A stretch of DNA of 64,000 nucleotides from Pycnopodia helianthoides (lineage: Eukaryota > Echinodermata > Asteroidea > Forcipulatida > Asteriidae): the NCBI GenBank assembly GCA_032158295.1, contig CM063254.1, positions 8,076,439-8,140,438 of the forward strand, in the 5' to 3' direction. The notes under the pieces are model-generated. The model saw only the letters and a list, made by a program, of their open reading frames with translations. It was not told the DNA's origin and did no database searches. The position numbers and the translations under genes were made by a program. The stretch's first letter is position 1, and each line of letters starts with the position of its first letter. Below are positions 47,901-60,900 of this stretch, piece by piece.

Positions 47901-49526
47901 ACTATACTAACTAGGGAGTTCGTTGGTTTTTGCATTTTTTCATCACACCTCTACAAATTTGGTATCAATGGAAAGCTTGTTTTAAGAGAAGTTCACTGGT
48001 GCTTAAATCAGCTTCATAGCTTAAAATACACGGGATCGAGTTATGCCATTTTAAAGATGGAAGGATGACCCGTTTTTGTCTGTAAATGTTTTTCTTCATG
48101 TTGTTGGTACGAAACTGGTCTGGGCTTCATTTTTGGTGACATTCTGCTTGACTTGTGATTTATACTAGGCTAGGACTGGGAATTCCTATGTCGCCATTTT
48201 TCGCTAGCTTTAAAACGGCACTGAACATGTCATTCTTGACTAAAATTGTCCAATTTTTTCATCTATGATGGTGTCAGAAGGTGTCTCAAACTCCTTCAAC
48301 ATGTAAATTCATCTTTTATTTCATAAAAATTAGAAGAAAATTACCTGTTTTCCGATGCAATTTTGATAAGGTCTACCGATTAGAAATAATGTGAAGTTTG
48401 CAACCAGTTTTTGCACGCTTCCAGATAGGAATGCCGTGTTTACATTTTTCGCTAAACTCACTACTACTACCTTGGAGTTGGAGGTCCGTTTTCTTTGTCC
48501 AGTGATATTAAAAATGAAATTTGAAAAACAAGAAAAGAAAACAAATTTATTGGCACTCATTTTTATTCCAAAAAATAGGGTTGTAATTGATGTTCTCTTT
48601 TCTATGGCCGGTCGCACTAATTAAAAAGCCGACAACTGACGATGCTGAGTGATATTGATAACAAACTGACAACAAATTTTTAATGCAATGAAAAAAAACA
48701 TAAAGAAACCATTAAACATATAGAAGAGTCATAAATGTATCAAAATCTTCAATCTGTTGAAAAATTGTATTATTAACTGAGGAAAAACAATAATTTTCCA
48801 CGAAATAGTAAAAACTATTGTCCGCCATTTTGCCTTTGACCTTTCTTGTACTATAACATTATTCTGCAGTGGCCTAAGTTGTCTTTGTTTGAAGTATTAA
48901 CTGTTCAGTGCTGTCCCCCTTTTTTCCCTGGTATTTTGTTTTCATAGAAAACAATGACCTTTAATGAACTAATTTTCTAAATAAATTTCAAACCACGGGT
49001 GTGACCTCTGATGCCATAACATAGACTGGCACGGAGTACATGTACTTGCCAATTTGGCTACCCCTACAGGACAATTAAAGATGGCAGGAAGTTCTACTTG
49101 TTACTACTTTGTGGTAACGAATCTTGTTTTCTAATTTAGAAATAAAATTTTTATCAGATTGAACGTGATTTGGATATTTATGACTCTTTACATACAATAA
49201 GTGGTTTATCTATGTTCTGACATGGTTTTTCAGTGCATTTAAAATTTGTTGTCGGCATTTGTTATCAGGCGTTGTCAGTTGTCGGCTTTAGTAAGACCCC
49301 TTTTCTTCACAGGTTCGTTCTTTTTGCATATCTTCCAAATCAGACGCTACTCCTAGAACGACTACATTCAGTTAAGGCTCAAATTTATAATTTGCACACT
49401 TAAACACTATTGAAAGGGACGCATTAACAGTTTCCAAAATCTGTGTCACAAATTGTCTGTTTTTGTAAATCATTGCACAGAAGAATGTTGTGTTTTACAT
49501 GTATACATTATTTTTATCATTTACAG
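44988..49526. other. Gene-poor intergenic DNA before the recombinase gene
   Basis: Noted items: T/G-rich low complexity at 45550-45700; a palindrome at 46398-46441 (AGAGAAACTATAAATAT arms); a TG run at 46739-46760 followed by GTAAATCGAGGAC; a GC-richer stretch at 46920-47180 with GCGGTATTGT twice; a perfect 13-bp-arm hairpin at 47872-47899. Open frames such as 45828-46130 have no recognisable domain. No rRNA, tRNA or clear first exon found. Confidence 0.5.
48625..49289. mobile_element. Element with AAAGCCGACAACTGAC termini
   Basis: AAAGCCGACAACTGACGATG at the left is inverted at the right (GTTGTCAGTTGTCGGCTTT), and similarity extends about 65 bp inward (GATAACAAA, GACAACAAATTTT). The interior has no protein. 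Confidence 0.7.
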
Positions 49527-49530
49527 AGTC

Positions 49531-52500
49531 ATGTTACGAAGAAGCCATCGTAGATGGAGCACTTGCCAACAAGTAAGTAAAGCATATGTGATGACATTCT
49601 TTGGCTTTCTCTAATGTATACTTGACATAGACAATTCACATGTTCTGTGCTGAAATTCTTATACTGTAACTGTATACACTGTACGTGTGAACATTTCTAT
49701 CAAGTTATGGTAAAGTATTGGGTAACAAATTTCAGATTGTTGATTTTTCTAAAAAAAATATCTGACATTACAGATTTGTAGGCACATAACAATAAAAACA
49801 ATTAAAAAGTTATTTATTTATTTTTTTTTTTTTTGGGGGGGGGTTTCAAAAGCAGCCAAGTGGTTACAAAGATAAAAACTACTCTCAGTTATGATATTTA
49901 CAACAAGCATTTGCAGAGTTTGATGTGGATCCAAAGTATTGTGTTGCACATGTCTACAATTCTGTCTTGCTTTGAGTCTGGACATTTCGTGACGATCCAT
50001 TATCAGAAAATGCTGTTGCAACTGGTACATGTACTATACAAATATAACAGTTTGTTGGTGGACATTGGATATCAGCTCCTGGAGATATTGGAAATGACAA
50101 ACTAGTTCCTGAGGGAAAGCCGAGCGAACCATTATACCGAAGGGAGCTAATATCGACTGTCCACCCAAAATAAACCATGTTAAACATGTACATGTACATA
50201 TGTATTTCTTTTACTATACCTCGTACATTAAGTTGCCATTGTAATTCTCTAGTTCGGCATCAATGAGCTCAGAAAAACACAGATTGACATTTACATTTGC
50301 TGCCATCTTTTCATGTGAACGTGGCTTGGGCGAGGTTCACGTGTGTGTACTACACTCGTGGAACAGACTGTTTTGTGAAGCTCATGCGTAAAATACTGTC
50401 GCAAGCGACAGTATACTATGTACGTATCATGGGTATTTATCAGCAGCGTGTGAATACACATGCACTTGCTTGGTAAACAACAGTAAAAATAGCACCTGGC
50501 TTACACACTACTTTAATATTAATTGAAACTGCAGTTATGACAGAATGTGGTCACACTGTTATTTATACATATTGCACTTTTTGTAATTTCCAGTTTAAAC
50601 TAGGGACTGCTGTAAGAGCGGTGTGGCCTCCAGATGGGTCGTGGAATTCGGCTATCATTACAGGATTCAGAAAAGGTATGTCAAAATTAAATTGAGTTTG
50701 ATGTATAAAGTTGAACACCATGTCTGAATATGTACACAAGTCTTTTTTATTGTTATTTGTTACCTTTTCCTGTAAAAAATATCTGAATTTGTGATGTCAT
50801 GATGGCATAAACATTCTTTGCATCAAATTAATTAAAAATATGTTAAAGTCTATTCTGAGTACATGTACATCCTTATTTTCGTTTCAACAGGGTTACATCG
50901 TGTCAGGTATAGTGACGGCCTGGAGAGAGAGATTCATGAACACCAGGTAAGTAATTATCAGCTCCATAATGAAACATTGAAAATTCTGAGCTTTGAAAAA
51001 AACACAAGTCAAAATATTTCAAGGAAACTGGCACAATCCAAGTAATCTTTTTATACATACTGAGTGCTTTTGCCTTGATAGTTTTATCTTTATTACCAAA
51101 GTATTAAATATTCCAAAACTGTGTTTTTATTTGTTGTTGTTGTTGGTGGTGCTTACCCTCAAAATGTGTGACCATTTTGAAATATGGAAAAATAGATTGA
51201 AGTGTTAATGATTCCCTGTAACTGAATTCAGATACAAACATTAGTTGTCTGTAAGATACAAATTTACAATTACCTGGTCATGTTAATGTAAAGAACTACT
51301 TTGATTTACAATCCGTCTCTCCTTATTCCCCTCTCTAAAAATTATCCTTAATTAAATAAAGAGAGGGGGAAGAGAGACATACAAAAAAATGAGTGTAATT
51401 TACATGAAATATTAAAATAAAATAAAAATAAAACAATTCACTGATAGAGCAATATTTTACCATAGAAGTTATTTAAAGTATATGAGGTCACCAAAAGAGC
51501 AATAATAGTACTTCCTTTGCTTGGTCAGTTTGAAATGCATCGCTGAATTAACATGGGCCAATTGCACTTTAATTTTCAGATAAAACCTTATGTAGAAGGA
51601 AAACAAACGGACTCTGACCAAACACCAAGTGCACGCAACATATCCCTGTCTGCTGATAAAAAGAAAGCTGAGTCTTTCCGAGCCTCCAGTGCCTGTGTCA
51701 GTGATTTTGCCAACACTACTTTGTCTGTTGAGGGCAACCAAGCCGAGTCTTTCCCAGCCTCCAGTACCTGTGTCAGTGATAATCTTGCCAACACTTCAGC
51801 GTCTGTTGAGGGCAACCAAGCCGAGTCTTTCCCAGCCTCCAGTGCCTGTGTCAGTGATAATCTTGCCAACACTTCAGCGTCTGTTGAGGGCAACCAAGCC
51901 GAGTCTTTCCCAGCCTCCAGTACCTGTGTCAGTGATAATCTTGCCAACACTTCAGCGTCTGTTGAGGGCAACCAAGCCGAGTCTTTCCCAGCCTCCAGTG
52001 CCTGTGTCAGTGATAATCTTGCCAACACTTCAGCGTCTGTTGAGGGCAACCAAGCCGAGTCTTTCCCAGCCTCCAGTACCTGTGTCAGTGATAATCTTGC
52101 CAACACTTCAACGTCTGTTGAGGGCAACCAAGCCGAGTCTTTCCCAGCCTCCAGTACCTGTGTCAGTGATAATCTTGCCAACACTTCAACGTCTGTTGAG
52201 GGCAACCAAGCCGAGTCTTTCCCAGCCTCCAGTACCTGTGTCAGTGATAATCTTGCCAACACTTCATCGTCTGTTGAGGGCAACCAAGCCGAGTCTTTCC
52301 CAGCCTCCAGTACCTGTGTCAGTGATAATCTTGCCAACACTTCAGCGTCTGTTGAGGGCAACCAAGCCGAGTCTTTCCCAGCCTCCAGTACCTGTTTCAG
52401 TGATAATCTTGCCAACACTTCAGCGTCTGTTGAGGGCAACCAAGCCGAGTCTTTCCCAGCCTCCAGTACCTGTTTCAGTGATAATCTTGCCAACACTTCA

Positions 52501-55500
52501 GCGTCTGTTGAGGGCAACCAAGCCGAGTCTTTCCCAGCCTCCAGTGCCTGTTTCAGTGATAATTTTGCCAACACTTCAGCGTCTGTTGAGGGCAACCAAG
52601 CCGAGTCTTTCCCAGCCTCCAGTACCTGTCTCAGTGATAATCTTGCCAACACTTCAGCGTCTGTTGAGGGCAACCAAGCCGAGTCTTTCCCAGCCTCCAG
52701 TACCTGTGTCAGTGATAATTTTGCCAACACTTCATCGTCGGATGAGGGCAATGAAGCTGAGTCCCTACCAACCTCCAGTGACTGTGTCAGTAATAATCGT
52801 AACATTTCCTCGGCTGCAAAGGGCAACAAATTTGAATCTTTGCCAGCCTCAAGTGTTGGTAGTGTCGGCATTGATGAAAGTGATAGTGTCACAGATGACA
52901 CTGATTCTGAGTACATTCCATCAGATTCATCTGAGGGCTCTGTTGTTTTTGAACTGCCTGGTATGCAGAACTTGTCTTCAAGGAGAATGATGACAAGGAA
53001 CACTGCTTTCCAATCTGTAGGTGAAGTATTGCAAGCTTCAGCCAATTCTTCACTGTCACCACTTTCTACAGCTTGTGTCAGTACACCATCGTCTTCTGCT
53101 TGCCCTCCATCTGATGCTGGAGATATAGTATCCTCATCAAATCATGGTTTTGTCAGTAGTGCAATAAAAGTTGCGGCAACAAACAATGACGGTAGTATTC
53201 GCAAATGGGACAAAAAACACTTTTGTTACTACTGCTCTGAACCACAGTCAAAGTTACCCCGCCACCTTGAAAGTGTCCATCGATTAGAACCGGATGTAGT
53301 GTTACTGCGGTGTAAGTCAGGTAGTTCCAGAAAACAACAACTCTGTAAACTCCGCAACTTGGGTAACCACTTACACAACTCCGACGTTCTCCGTAAGGGT
53401 GAAGGAACACTCATTGTTGCGTATAGGCCTTGTGTTGTTGATGAAGATCCTGATCTCTATGGTCCTTGTCCTCATTGTTATGGTTATTATGTTCGACGGG
53501 ACTTATGGAAACACAAGTGTCCTTTTCGCTCAGAGGCCAGTACAACAGGAGTCCGTACCACTAAACGTCTTGGACGTGTAGCAATGGAAAGTGATCTGCT
53601 AAAACCGTCATCAACAAGAGTTTCTTCACAGATGAAAATCATTCTTGGGTCAATGAAGAAAGATAATGTAGCAATGGCCGTGAAGACAGATAAACTTATT
53701 CAAGAGTTAGGAATGAGAGAGTTTTTGAAGGTTGGTCATGATCCTGCTCAACACAACTATGTCGCGTACCAAATTGAGAGAGATAAGTCGTCTGCTTCTT
53801 CAACTCAGAAAAAACACTGGAAAGCCTAATGCTTCTCTTGAGTCTTTCATTGATCCCAAGAAAATGAAGGATATTATAGCTGCAGTCCATGATGTAGCTG
53901 GGTTTAACCAGGAACACCACACATTCAGTGTACCATCATTGTCCCTGAAACTTGGTCACACTCTGAAGAAGTGTGCTATCATCTTGAAAGCCCAGGCACT
54001 CGAAACTGGGGACAAGGAGAAAGAATCACTGGCCAATGGTTTTAGAGAGCTCTGTGAATGTACCTGGGAAGTGCAGGTTTCCACTCATGCTCTAAGAACA
54101 CTAGGGAATGCCAAGCGAAACAACCCAATGGTGCTCCCAACTAATGCAGATGTTGTTCGGATATCACAGTACTTAAGTGATGTTGGAGAACAGCAACTGA
54201 GACTGCTGTGTGATGATGACAGCTTTGACAAAGTTGCGTGGAACTTGCTCAGTGAAGTGACCCTTTGCCAGATGATAATATTCAATAGGCGGCGCCAGGG
54301 GGAGGTGTCGAAAATGAAGGTTGATGACTTCATGAAGAAACACATGGCCAAACCAGATGGGATGTGTTTATTAAGCAAGGTTGAGAAAGGTCTCTGTAAG
54401 ATGCTAGAAGTTGTTGAAATTGTGGGGAAAAGGGGAAGGACAGTGCCAATGTTGTTGACTCCAGAGATGACCAAAAAGATGAATATGCTGTTAGAGAAGA
54501 GAGAACATGCAGGGGTAGCAACAGACAATGAATACATGTTCGCCCGTTCCAGTTACCAAAGTTTAGGTTACATAAGAGGGTCGGACTGCCTTCGAAAGCA
54601 TGCTTCTCTAGCTGGTGCAGCCAATCCACAATGTCTGAGGTCCACTAAACTCCGGAAACATATCGCAACTGCTTCCCAAATGCTATCTCTAACAGAACAA
54701 CAGATGGAACTTCTGGCTTCCTTTATGGGACATGACCTACGGGTTCATAGACAGTACTATCAAGTGCCAGACACGGGTGTTGCGAGTGGCGAAACTTTCC
54801 AAGCTGTTTATTGCTTTGGAGAAGGGCACCCTGCCATCACAGGAGGGCAAAACCCTGGACGATCTTTCTATTGAAGATGCTGACTCAGGTAATTATATTG
54901 TTTAATGTATTAACATGTTGACATGTACATGTAGATTACTAAGAACAGTTTATGTAGCAAGAAAGTTCAAGTTAAATTAACCTACCTGTGCCCTTCTAAC
55001 AAATCAAACCATTTCCAGAATAAAAAGAAAGTTAGCCTTATGCATTTCATTTAACAGACAGTAATGGAGCAAAAACATCCCAGCTCTATTATCTTCAGTG
55101 TTTCCCTCACAAACGTAACCACTCAGAATAACGTGAATGTTCTTTTCTTGTTCTTTTTAATTCGTAAAATCCCTATTGAAGTTGAACGCAACAAATTATG
55201 ATTGAAATTGAGTTGTTGGTTGATGAGTTCAGCTTGGTTCTTCAATGCTTTAATCACACTTTGCTTAATAAAACCGCATAAGTCTATTAATCCCTGCTTG
55301 CATTTGTATGTACTCTACTAACTTACAGATGATGCGGACCAGTCCAGTGACAATGACGACAGCGATGATACTGATGCAACCTTTCCTGTAACATCAAAGC
55401 AACATGAAGGACCTTCCAAGAAACAGCGCCAATCATCAAATCCAACTAACAGTAAGTTTAACCTTTAATAATGTATGCTGTACAATTAATTATATGGTCA

Positions 55501-57012
55501 AAGGTTTGTGATGACACCAAATGAGTGTCTATTTGTGAAGAGTTGTGGTGGTTCTGAAAAGAACCAATGGTTGTAGAGCTGAAGATGAGCAGAGCGTACT
55601 ATTCGAAATGTACAACCACCATTTCTCTCCAGAACTACCACAAGTCTTAGATATCCACTTGGTGTCAATGAGAACTTTACTAGATTGTATTTCCACCATA
55701 CATGTACACATTTTAATTCCTGTTAAAGCTTTCTGTGATCATATTTGGAGAAATTTGTTTTGATTTGAAGGGGGTATTTAATAAGACTACCATTTAGCTA
55801 TTTGGTGTAACCCTGGAATATTTATTCAGTGGTTTGAGATTAAATTTTAGTATGCTGAAATAAAATGTTACCCTGCCAATCATGTTAAAAATGTTACCCT
55901 GTAAAATATGTTAATGCACAGATCTCTATATTTGTAATTTCTCTGTGTAAGCTGGAGCGGACTTCTGATAGGGATCTTTGATATTAGTTCATGAAATGGC
56001 TTGGGTAAAAGGATGCAGCAGTTGAGTGGATTGTATGAGAGCCCTCGGGCATGCTAGGCCACACTAACCCCAACACTGTGTCCTCATCAAGGCTCAAAGG
56101 TTCAGTCCACTTTCCAGTAGGAGCTATCAGGGCTAATAACTACATTTTAAGTAGTGTGAAGGAGATGTCCTGTTGAATAAACTTTGATTTTACAAAAACA
56201 ATGGGGGGAATTGAAGATATATTAGTAAGAGGCCTCATTTACATCTGCTTAGGATCCTACTTTTTTATCTCTTGATCAACAGTTTCTCTCTTTCAGGCAA
56301 CACTTATAAATAAGAGCTTGTGTCACAATGTTATTTTTTTATTTTGATACAGAATCGAGTAAGGAGAACTCAATCCCAGTTGAAACCCATGCAAGTGGTA
56401 GAGAGCATGGAGCTGCAGCCACCGGTAACATTATTTGAACACTTCAGTACACGATCATTCAAAAGCAAAATTCAAAAATAGGTGCTTTATTAAAAGTGCC
56501 CTGATGTTCCTCAGAGTTCCACAAATGGTCCCAGTATGATTTGTGTAGGATCCTTTGTGGTCATCAACAAGTTATGTAATGATCCCCATGGAGAGATTTG
56601 GCTGAGGATGTATCACATAAAGATGCTGCACAATAAAGTAAAGTGCATCATAATTTAACCAAGGCAATTTCCACAGCTCATTAAAGCTAGGGTTTAGTTC
56701 AAAAATGCCTTTGTCCCAACTGACATTTATTTCATTGTCTATGTATATTACCAGTGTCAGTAAAAAATAATGAAAATAATTAGACGATATGTTTTTTTTT
56801 AATTTATTTCAGCACCAAAGGGGAAAAAACGGCCATGGACTGAGGATGAAATTGAGGCAGTACATTCACTTAAATCAATTCTGCAATTCCGTCTGCCTGG
56901 CAAGTCTGACATAGAAAAGGTACAGAGAGAGCATTCGGTACTGCAAGAGAGAAACTGGCGCAACATAAAGGACTACCTGCGTAACAACAGGTCTAAAATA
57001 GTGAAAATGTAA
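49531..57012 (+). CDS. Seven-exon tyrosine recombinase-like protein with Tudor-like, zinc-finger and SANT-like parts
   Basis: Exons: 49527-49572 (ATG 49531), 50594-50675, 50891-50946, 51581-54888, 55329-55451, 56353-56424, 56813-57012; every junction is GT..AG and in phase. Residues 15-65 form a Tudor/SH3-like module (AVRAVWPPDGSW, VRYSDG). Thirteen 26-residue Ser-rich repeats follow, then CYYC..H..H (53224) and CPHC..HKC (53467) zinc motifs. The recombinase domain has Arg in RRRQGE (54286), KLRKH (54647), GH (54728) and the nucleophile Tyr in HRQYY (54758). An acidic linker leads to a SANT/Myb-like end (RPWTEDEIEAV). Such enzymes cut and rejoin DNA through the tyrosine. One extra base near 53767 and one in the GGG at 54775-54777 break the frame. 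It may be a domesticated or Crypton-like element; there is no reverse transcriptase. Confidence 0.8.
50051..50167. mobile_element. Small MITE in intron 1 of the recombinase gene
   Basis: GTGGACATTGGATATCAGCTCC near the left end is imperfectly inverted as GGGAGCTAATATCGACTGTCCAC at the right. About 115 bp, no coding capacity. Confidence 0.6.
51730..52743 (+). repeat. Coding minisatellite: 13 units of 78 bp
   Basis: Each unit encodes EGNQAESFPASS(T/A)C(V/F/L)SDN(L/F)ANTS(A/T/S)SV. A degenerate unit precedes the array and two follow it. Units differ at few bases, so the array is recent or homogenised. Because 78 is divisible by three, other frames stay open too, giving artefactual 453- and 485-codon frames, one of them antisense (51588-53045). 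Confidence 0.97.
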
Positions 57013-57029
57013 CAGAGCTGCTCATACTT

Positions 57030-57170
57030 GCCGCGGTTCATACTTCATGCGAATTGTGGAAGTGAAGCAAATTTTCCTGCGTCACAATTGGAAAACAGTG
57101 GGTACTTGATTGTTTGCATCCCGTAATTCGCTTCGCATTCACTGTCGCATAATGTATGAACCAGGCTTCA
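57030..57170. mobile_element. MITE just downstream of the recombinase stop codon
   Basis: GCCGCGGTTCATACTTCATGCGAA and the inverted GCGAATTACGG..TGTATGAACCAGGC ends relate it to the AAGCCCGGTTCATACTA family in Y (13652-13813). It begins about 20 bp after the TAA, so it probably lies in the 3' UTR. Confidence 0.65.
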
Positions 57171-57413
57171 TGGTTCAGTTTTAAAAAGAATGAGACTTGC
57201 ACCTTATGTTTTTTATTTCCAAAACAAAATGCTAGGTAGTAAGAGTGATTGGTGCTTTCAAAGCCTTTTAAGTAGGAGGAAGACTTTCACTAACAAGAAA
57301 ATAAACATAGTGATTTTGTATTGGTTTATGGGTTGCTTTAATATGTTGGTGGTTGTGAAAGTTCTGGTGTTTACAAAATAATTCTGAAAAAAATTAATAA
57401 ATACAACTATTGG

Positions 57414-58251
57414 CAGAGTTCGCTGATGGACCAAAATCTAAATCACTAGAAAAGGGTCTATACTCAACGACAAGATTGCATGTGAATCACCAAAATCACG
57501 TGCAGTGTCACTTCTGGCATTGGGTTCATTTCATTTTCTCAACTATATTTGCTATTATGCTGACAAGGCATTTTACTTTTTCAAATGATCAACCACTGAC
57601 CCTAATGATTCCCTGATTTTATTGAAAACTACTAATTAGTGATCTTGTTTGGCTCGTTTTGAAGCCTCTCTTTATACTTTTTATTACATTAATCATGTAA
57701 AACAAGGTGGGGTTTTTGTAATTGTTGACCGAAAAATGTGCAACTGTAAGAAACAATTTAAATGTTCAAGTTCGTACACAACTCAAAACATGTTTAGCTT
57801 TGGTAAAAACCACAACCAACAAAATCAGAGTTTGCTGATGGATCAGAATATCAATCACTAAAAAAGAGTCTATACTGAACTACAAGATTGCATGTGGATC
57901 ACCAAAATCACATGCAGTGTCACTTCTGGTATTGGGTAAAATTTAATTAACTTCAATTTCTCAAAAACTATATTTGCTATTATGCTGACAAGGCATTTTA
58001 CTTTTTCAAATGATCAACCACTGACCCTAATGATTCCCTGATTTTATTGAAAACTACTAATTAGTGATCTTGTTTGGCTCGTTTTGAAGCCTCTCTTTAT
58101 ACTTTTTTATTACATTAATCATGTAAAACAAGGTGGGGTTTTTGTAATTGTTGACCGAAAAATGTGCAACTGTAAGAAACAATTTAAATGTTCAAGTTCG
58201 TACACAACTCAAAACATGTTTAGCTTTGGTAAAAACCACAACCAACAAAAT
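57414..58251. repeat. Tandem duplication of an about 412-425-bp segment
   Basis: Unit 1 starts near 57414 and unit 2 near 57826, both with CAGAGTT(C/T)GCTGATGGA. Unit 2 has an extra AAAATTTAATTAACTTCAAT stretch. A third, partial copy with the same extra stretch lies at 59160-59490. No protein. Confidence 0.9.
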
Positions 58252-60179
58252 CATTGACCCCAGAGTTGGATTTGTAATTAGCATATGATGTCGCTGTGTG
58301 CATATTTTATAACTTTGCTGTTTCATTTTTAATATTATCTGACATGGAGAGAAACAGTATGGCCTGTTGAAAACTTACGACAATCTTACCATAAACTTAT
58401 CAGTTTACTAGCCGCTCATGTGTGTGCAAAAGCACAGGTACATCTCTCCAACTCCCAAGTTCCAAGCTGCTTTTTGTGGGTTCCGAATGCAGTACGAATG
58501 CACTGTATGCACATATGGGATATTTGTCTGGTTTTGTCTGACTTTTAGTTGCACATTCACAATTGTGATTGGTCGGGTATAATGGGGATTGTGTAAATGG
58601 TATACCTGTCCCATAAAAGCTTTTTAGTATTTTTATGTTATGAAAGTTGTTTTAGTTATATAGTAAACCTTAAGTCAAATTAATAACATGCAAAAAAATG
58701 AGGGAATTTGGAGACTTAAATAGTTCAACATTTTCCTGTTTTTGTTTTCTTTATTTTTTATAATTTATTTTTTCCTTTTCAAAAATCATGATTTTTAAAG
58801 GCTCCATGGTACCACGTTAGTAAGCTCCCACAAGCCTGACTGTCATCACATGGCAATTTCTAAGGACATCTGCAGCAGTGTGTCACATGTACTGTACACA
58901 CAGAATGTTCTTGGAATTTTAAAGGCAGCGTAGACTCTACTACAAGGGTATTTTAGAGTTTGCATGGTGACGATGGTCTGGCTTTATTGGACTCTATTAC
59001 GACACTTGGTCCCAAAATTGCGGCATTTATGGAACACTGATTTTAAAAAAATAGTAATAATTAAGAAACAAACAGAAAAATGTTCATTTGTCTTAGTCTT
59101 GGAAATCTTATGTCTGTTGACACATGATTTTTTTGTCTCGAGGTATACTGTCCCTTTAAGATTTTGATTGTTGTAAGTTTGAGTTTTTACAAAATAATTT
59201 TTTAACAAAAATTTGCAGAGTTTGCTGATGGATCAGAATATCAATCACTAAAAAAGAGTCTATACTGAACTACAAGATTGCATGTGGATCACCAAAATCA
59301 CATGCAGTGTCACTTCTGGTATTGGGTAAAATTTAATTAACTTCAATTTCTCAAAAACTATATTTGCTATTATGCTGACAAGGCATTTTACTTTTTCAAA
59401 TGATCAACCACTGACCCTAATGATTCCCTGATTTTATTGAAAACTACTAATTAGTGATCTTATTTGGCTCGTTTTGAAGCCTCTCTTGATTTAACGTTTT
59501 GAGTGCAATGAGGTTTTTATACTAAGGGGCCTAAAGTCAACTACAGCTTTTTTCCTGCACTTATTTTCTAATGTGCCGTTCTCATTACAGAAGTAGAAGA
59601 ATCGTAGGTTTCATTAAAATGATGTAAAATGACATTTAACACCGTTCCAATGTGAGGTTATAGACTTTCATATGCCCTGGCTATTGGAAATGAGTGCAGC
59701 AAAACACTGATTTTGACCTTGGAGCCCAGCTTTAAGGCTGTTTACAAAGAAATGTTCATTAAAAACAGGAATCTTTAAACACTGTAGCCATCAATGATAC
59801 AGGAACTCCTTACAGTGTTCTCGTGACATCATGACAGGATAGGGAGGTCCTATTTGTATGAGTGCCTTTATTAAACTCCATTTTATGGTTCATGATTCCA
59901 ATAAGAGTTTCTATTGACTTATTTATTTCGATGTTTTGTCTGAGCCTTCGTACATAAACAGGATGATAAGGACAACAAGGATGACACGGACGATAATTTA
60001 AGGTCCCTTTAATGCAAATTGGTGAATCACCTCATTAAGGTTTCATTAAAATTTCATTACCCTAAAAGAAAATCTGTTTTCAAATTAAAAGATCGTGAAA
60101 TTAAAACATTCAAGTTGACCTCCCAGCTGTGTTTATCACAATAATTCATTAAGGTCAAGATATAAATAGGTTTATCTTT
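58252..60179. other. Gene-free DNA with a MITE and a third copy of the 412-bp repeat
   Basis: A TTAA-flanked MITE relative lies at 58919-59159 (AAAGGCAGCGTAGAC against GTATACTGTCCCTTT). The partial 412-bp repeat copy lies at 59160-59490. The rest is AT-rich with no convincing gene. Confidence 0.6.
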
Positions 60180-60900
60180 GTTAAAACCTAGCTGTGTTCA
60201 GTGTGCCCTCTATTTGATAGGTGAGAGTAACATTGGGGGTGTCCTCGTTAAAGCCTAGTTTAGCTGTATTCAGTGTGTCCTCTTTTTGATAGGTAAGAGT
60301 AACATTGGGGGTGTCCTCGTTAAAGCCTAGTTTAGCTGTATTCAGTGTGTCCTCTATTTGATAGGTAAGAGTAACATTGGGGGTGTCCTCGTTAAAGCCT
60401 AGTTTAGCTGTATTCAGTGTGTCCTCTATTTGATAGGTGAGAGTAACATTGGGGGTGTCCTCGTTAAAGCCTAGTTTAGCTGTATTCAGTGTGTCCTCTT
60501 TTTGATAGGTAAGAGTAACATTGGGGGTGTCCTCGTTAAAGCCTAGTTTAGCTGTATTCAGTGTGTCCTCTATTTGATAGGTAAGAGTAACATTGGGGGT
60601 GTCCTCGTTAAAGCCTAGTTTAGCTGTATTCAGTGTGTCCTCTATTTGATAGGTAAGAGTAACATTGGGGGTGTCCTCGTTAAAGCCTAGTTTAGCTGTA
60701 TTCAGTGTGTCCTCTATTTGATAGGTAAGAGTAACATTGGGGGTGTCCTCGTTAAAGCCTAGTTTAGCTGTATTCAGTGTGTCCTCTATTTGATAGGTAA
60801 GAGTAACATTGGGGGTGTCCTCGTTAAAGCCTAGTTTAGCTGTATTCAGTGTGTCCTCTATTTGATAGGTGAGAGTAACGCGGCGGTCTCCTCGTTATAT
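60180..60900. repeat. 72-bp satellite, about ten units
   Basis: GATAGGT recurs every 72 bp at 60216, 60288, 60360 and so on to 60864. Units are nearly identical (AGAGTAACATTGGGGGTGTC, AAGCCTAGTTTAGCTGTATT), with a decayed first and last unit. Stop codons in the forward frames rule out coding on the plus strand. GTCCTC phrases continue, decayed, to about 61195. Confidence 0.97.

Noticed and set aside
51588..53045. 485-codon antisense open frame and 453-codon frame overlapping the minisatellite
   Set aside because: Both result from a 78-bp repeat that happens to lack stops in those frames; splice phases and domains support only the plus frame of the recombinase gene.
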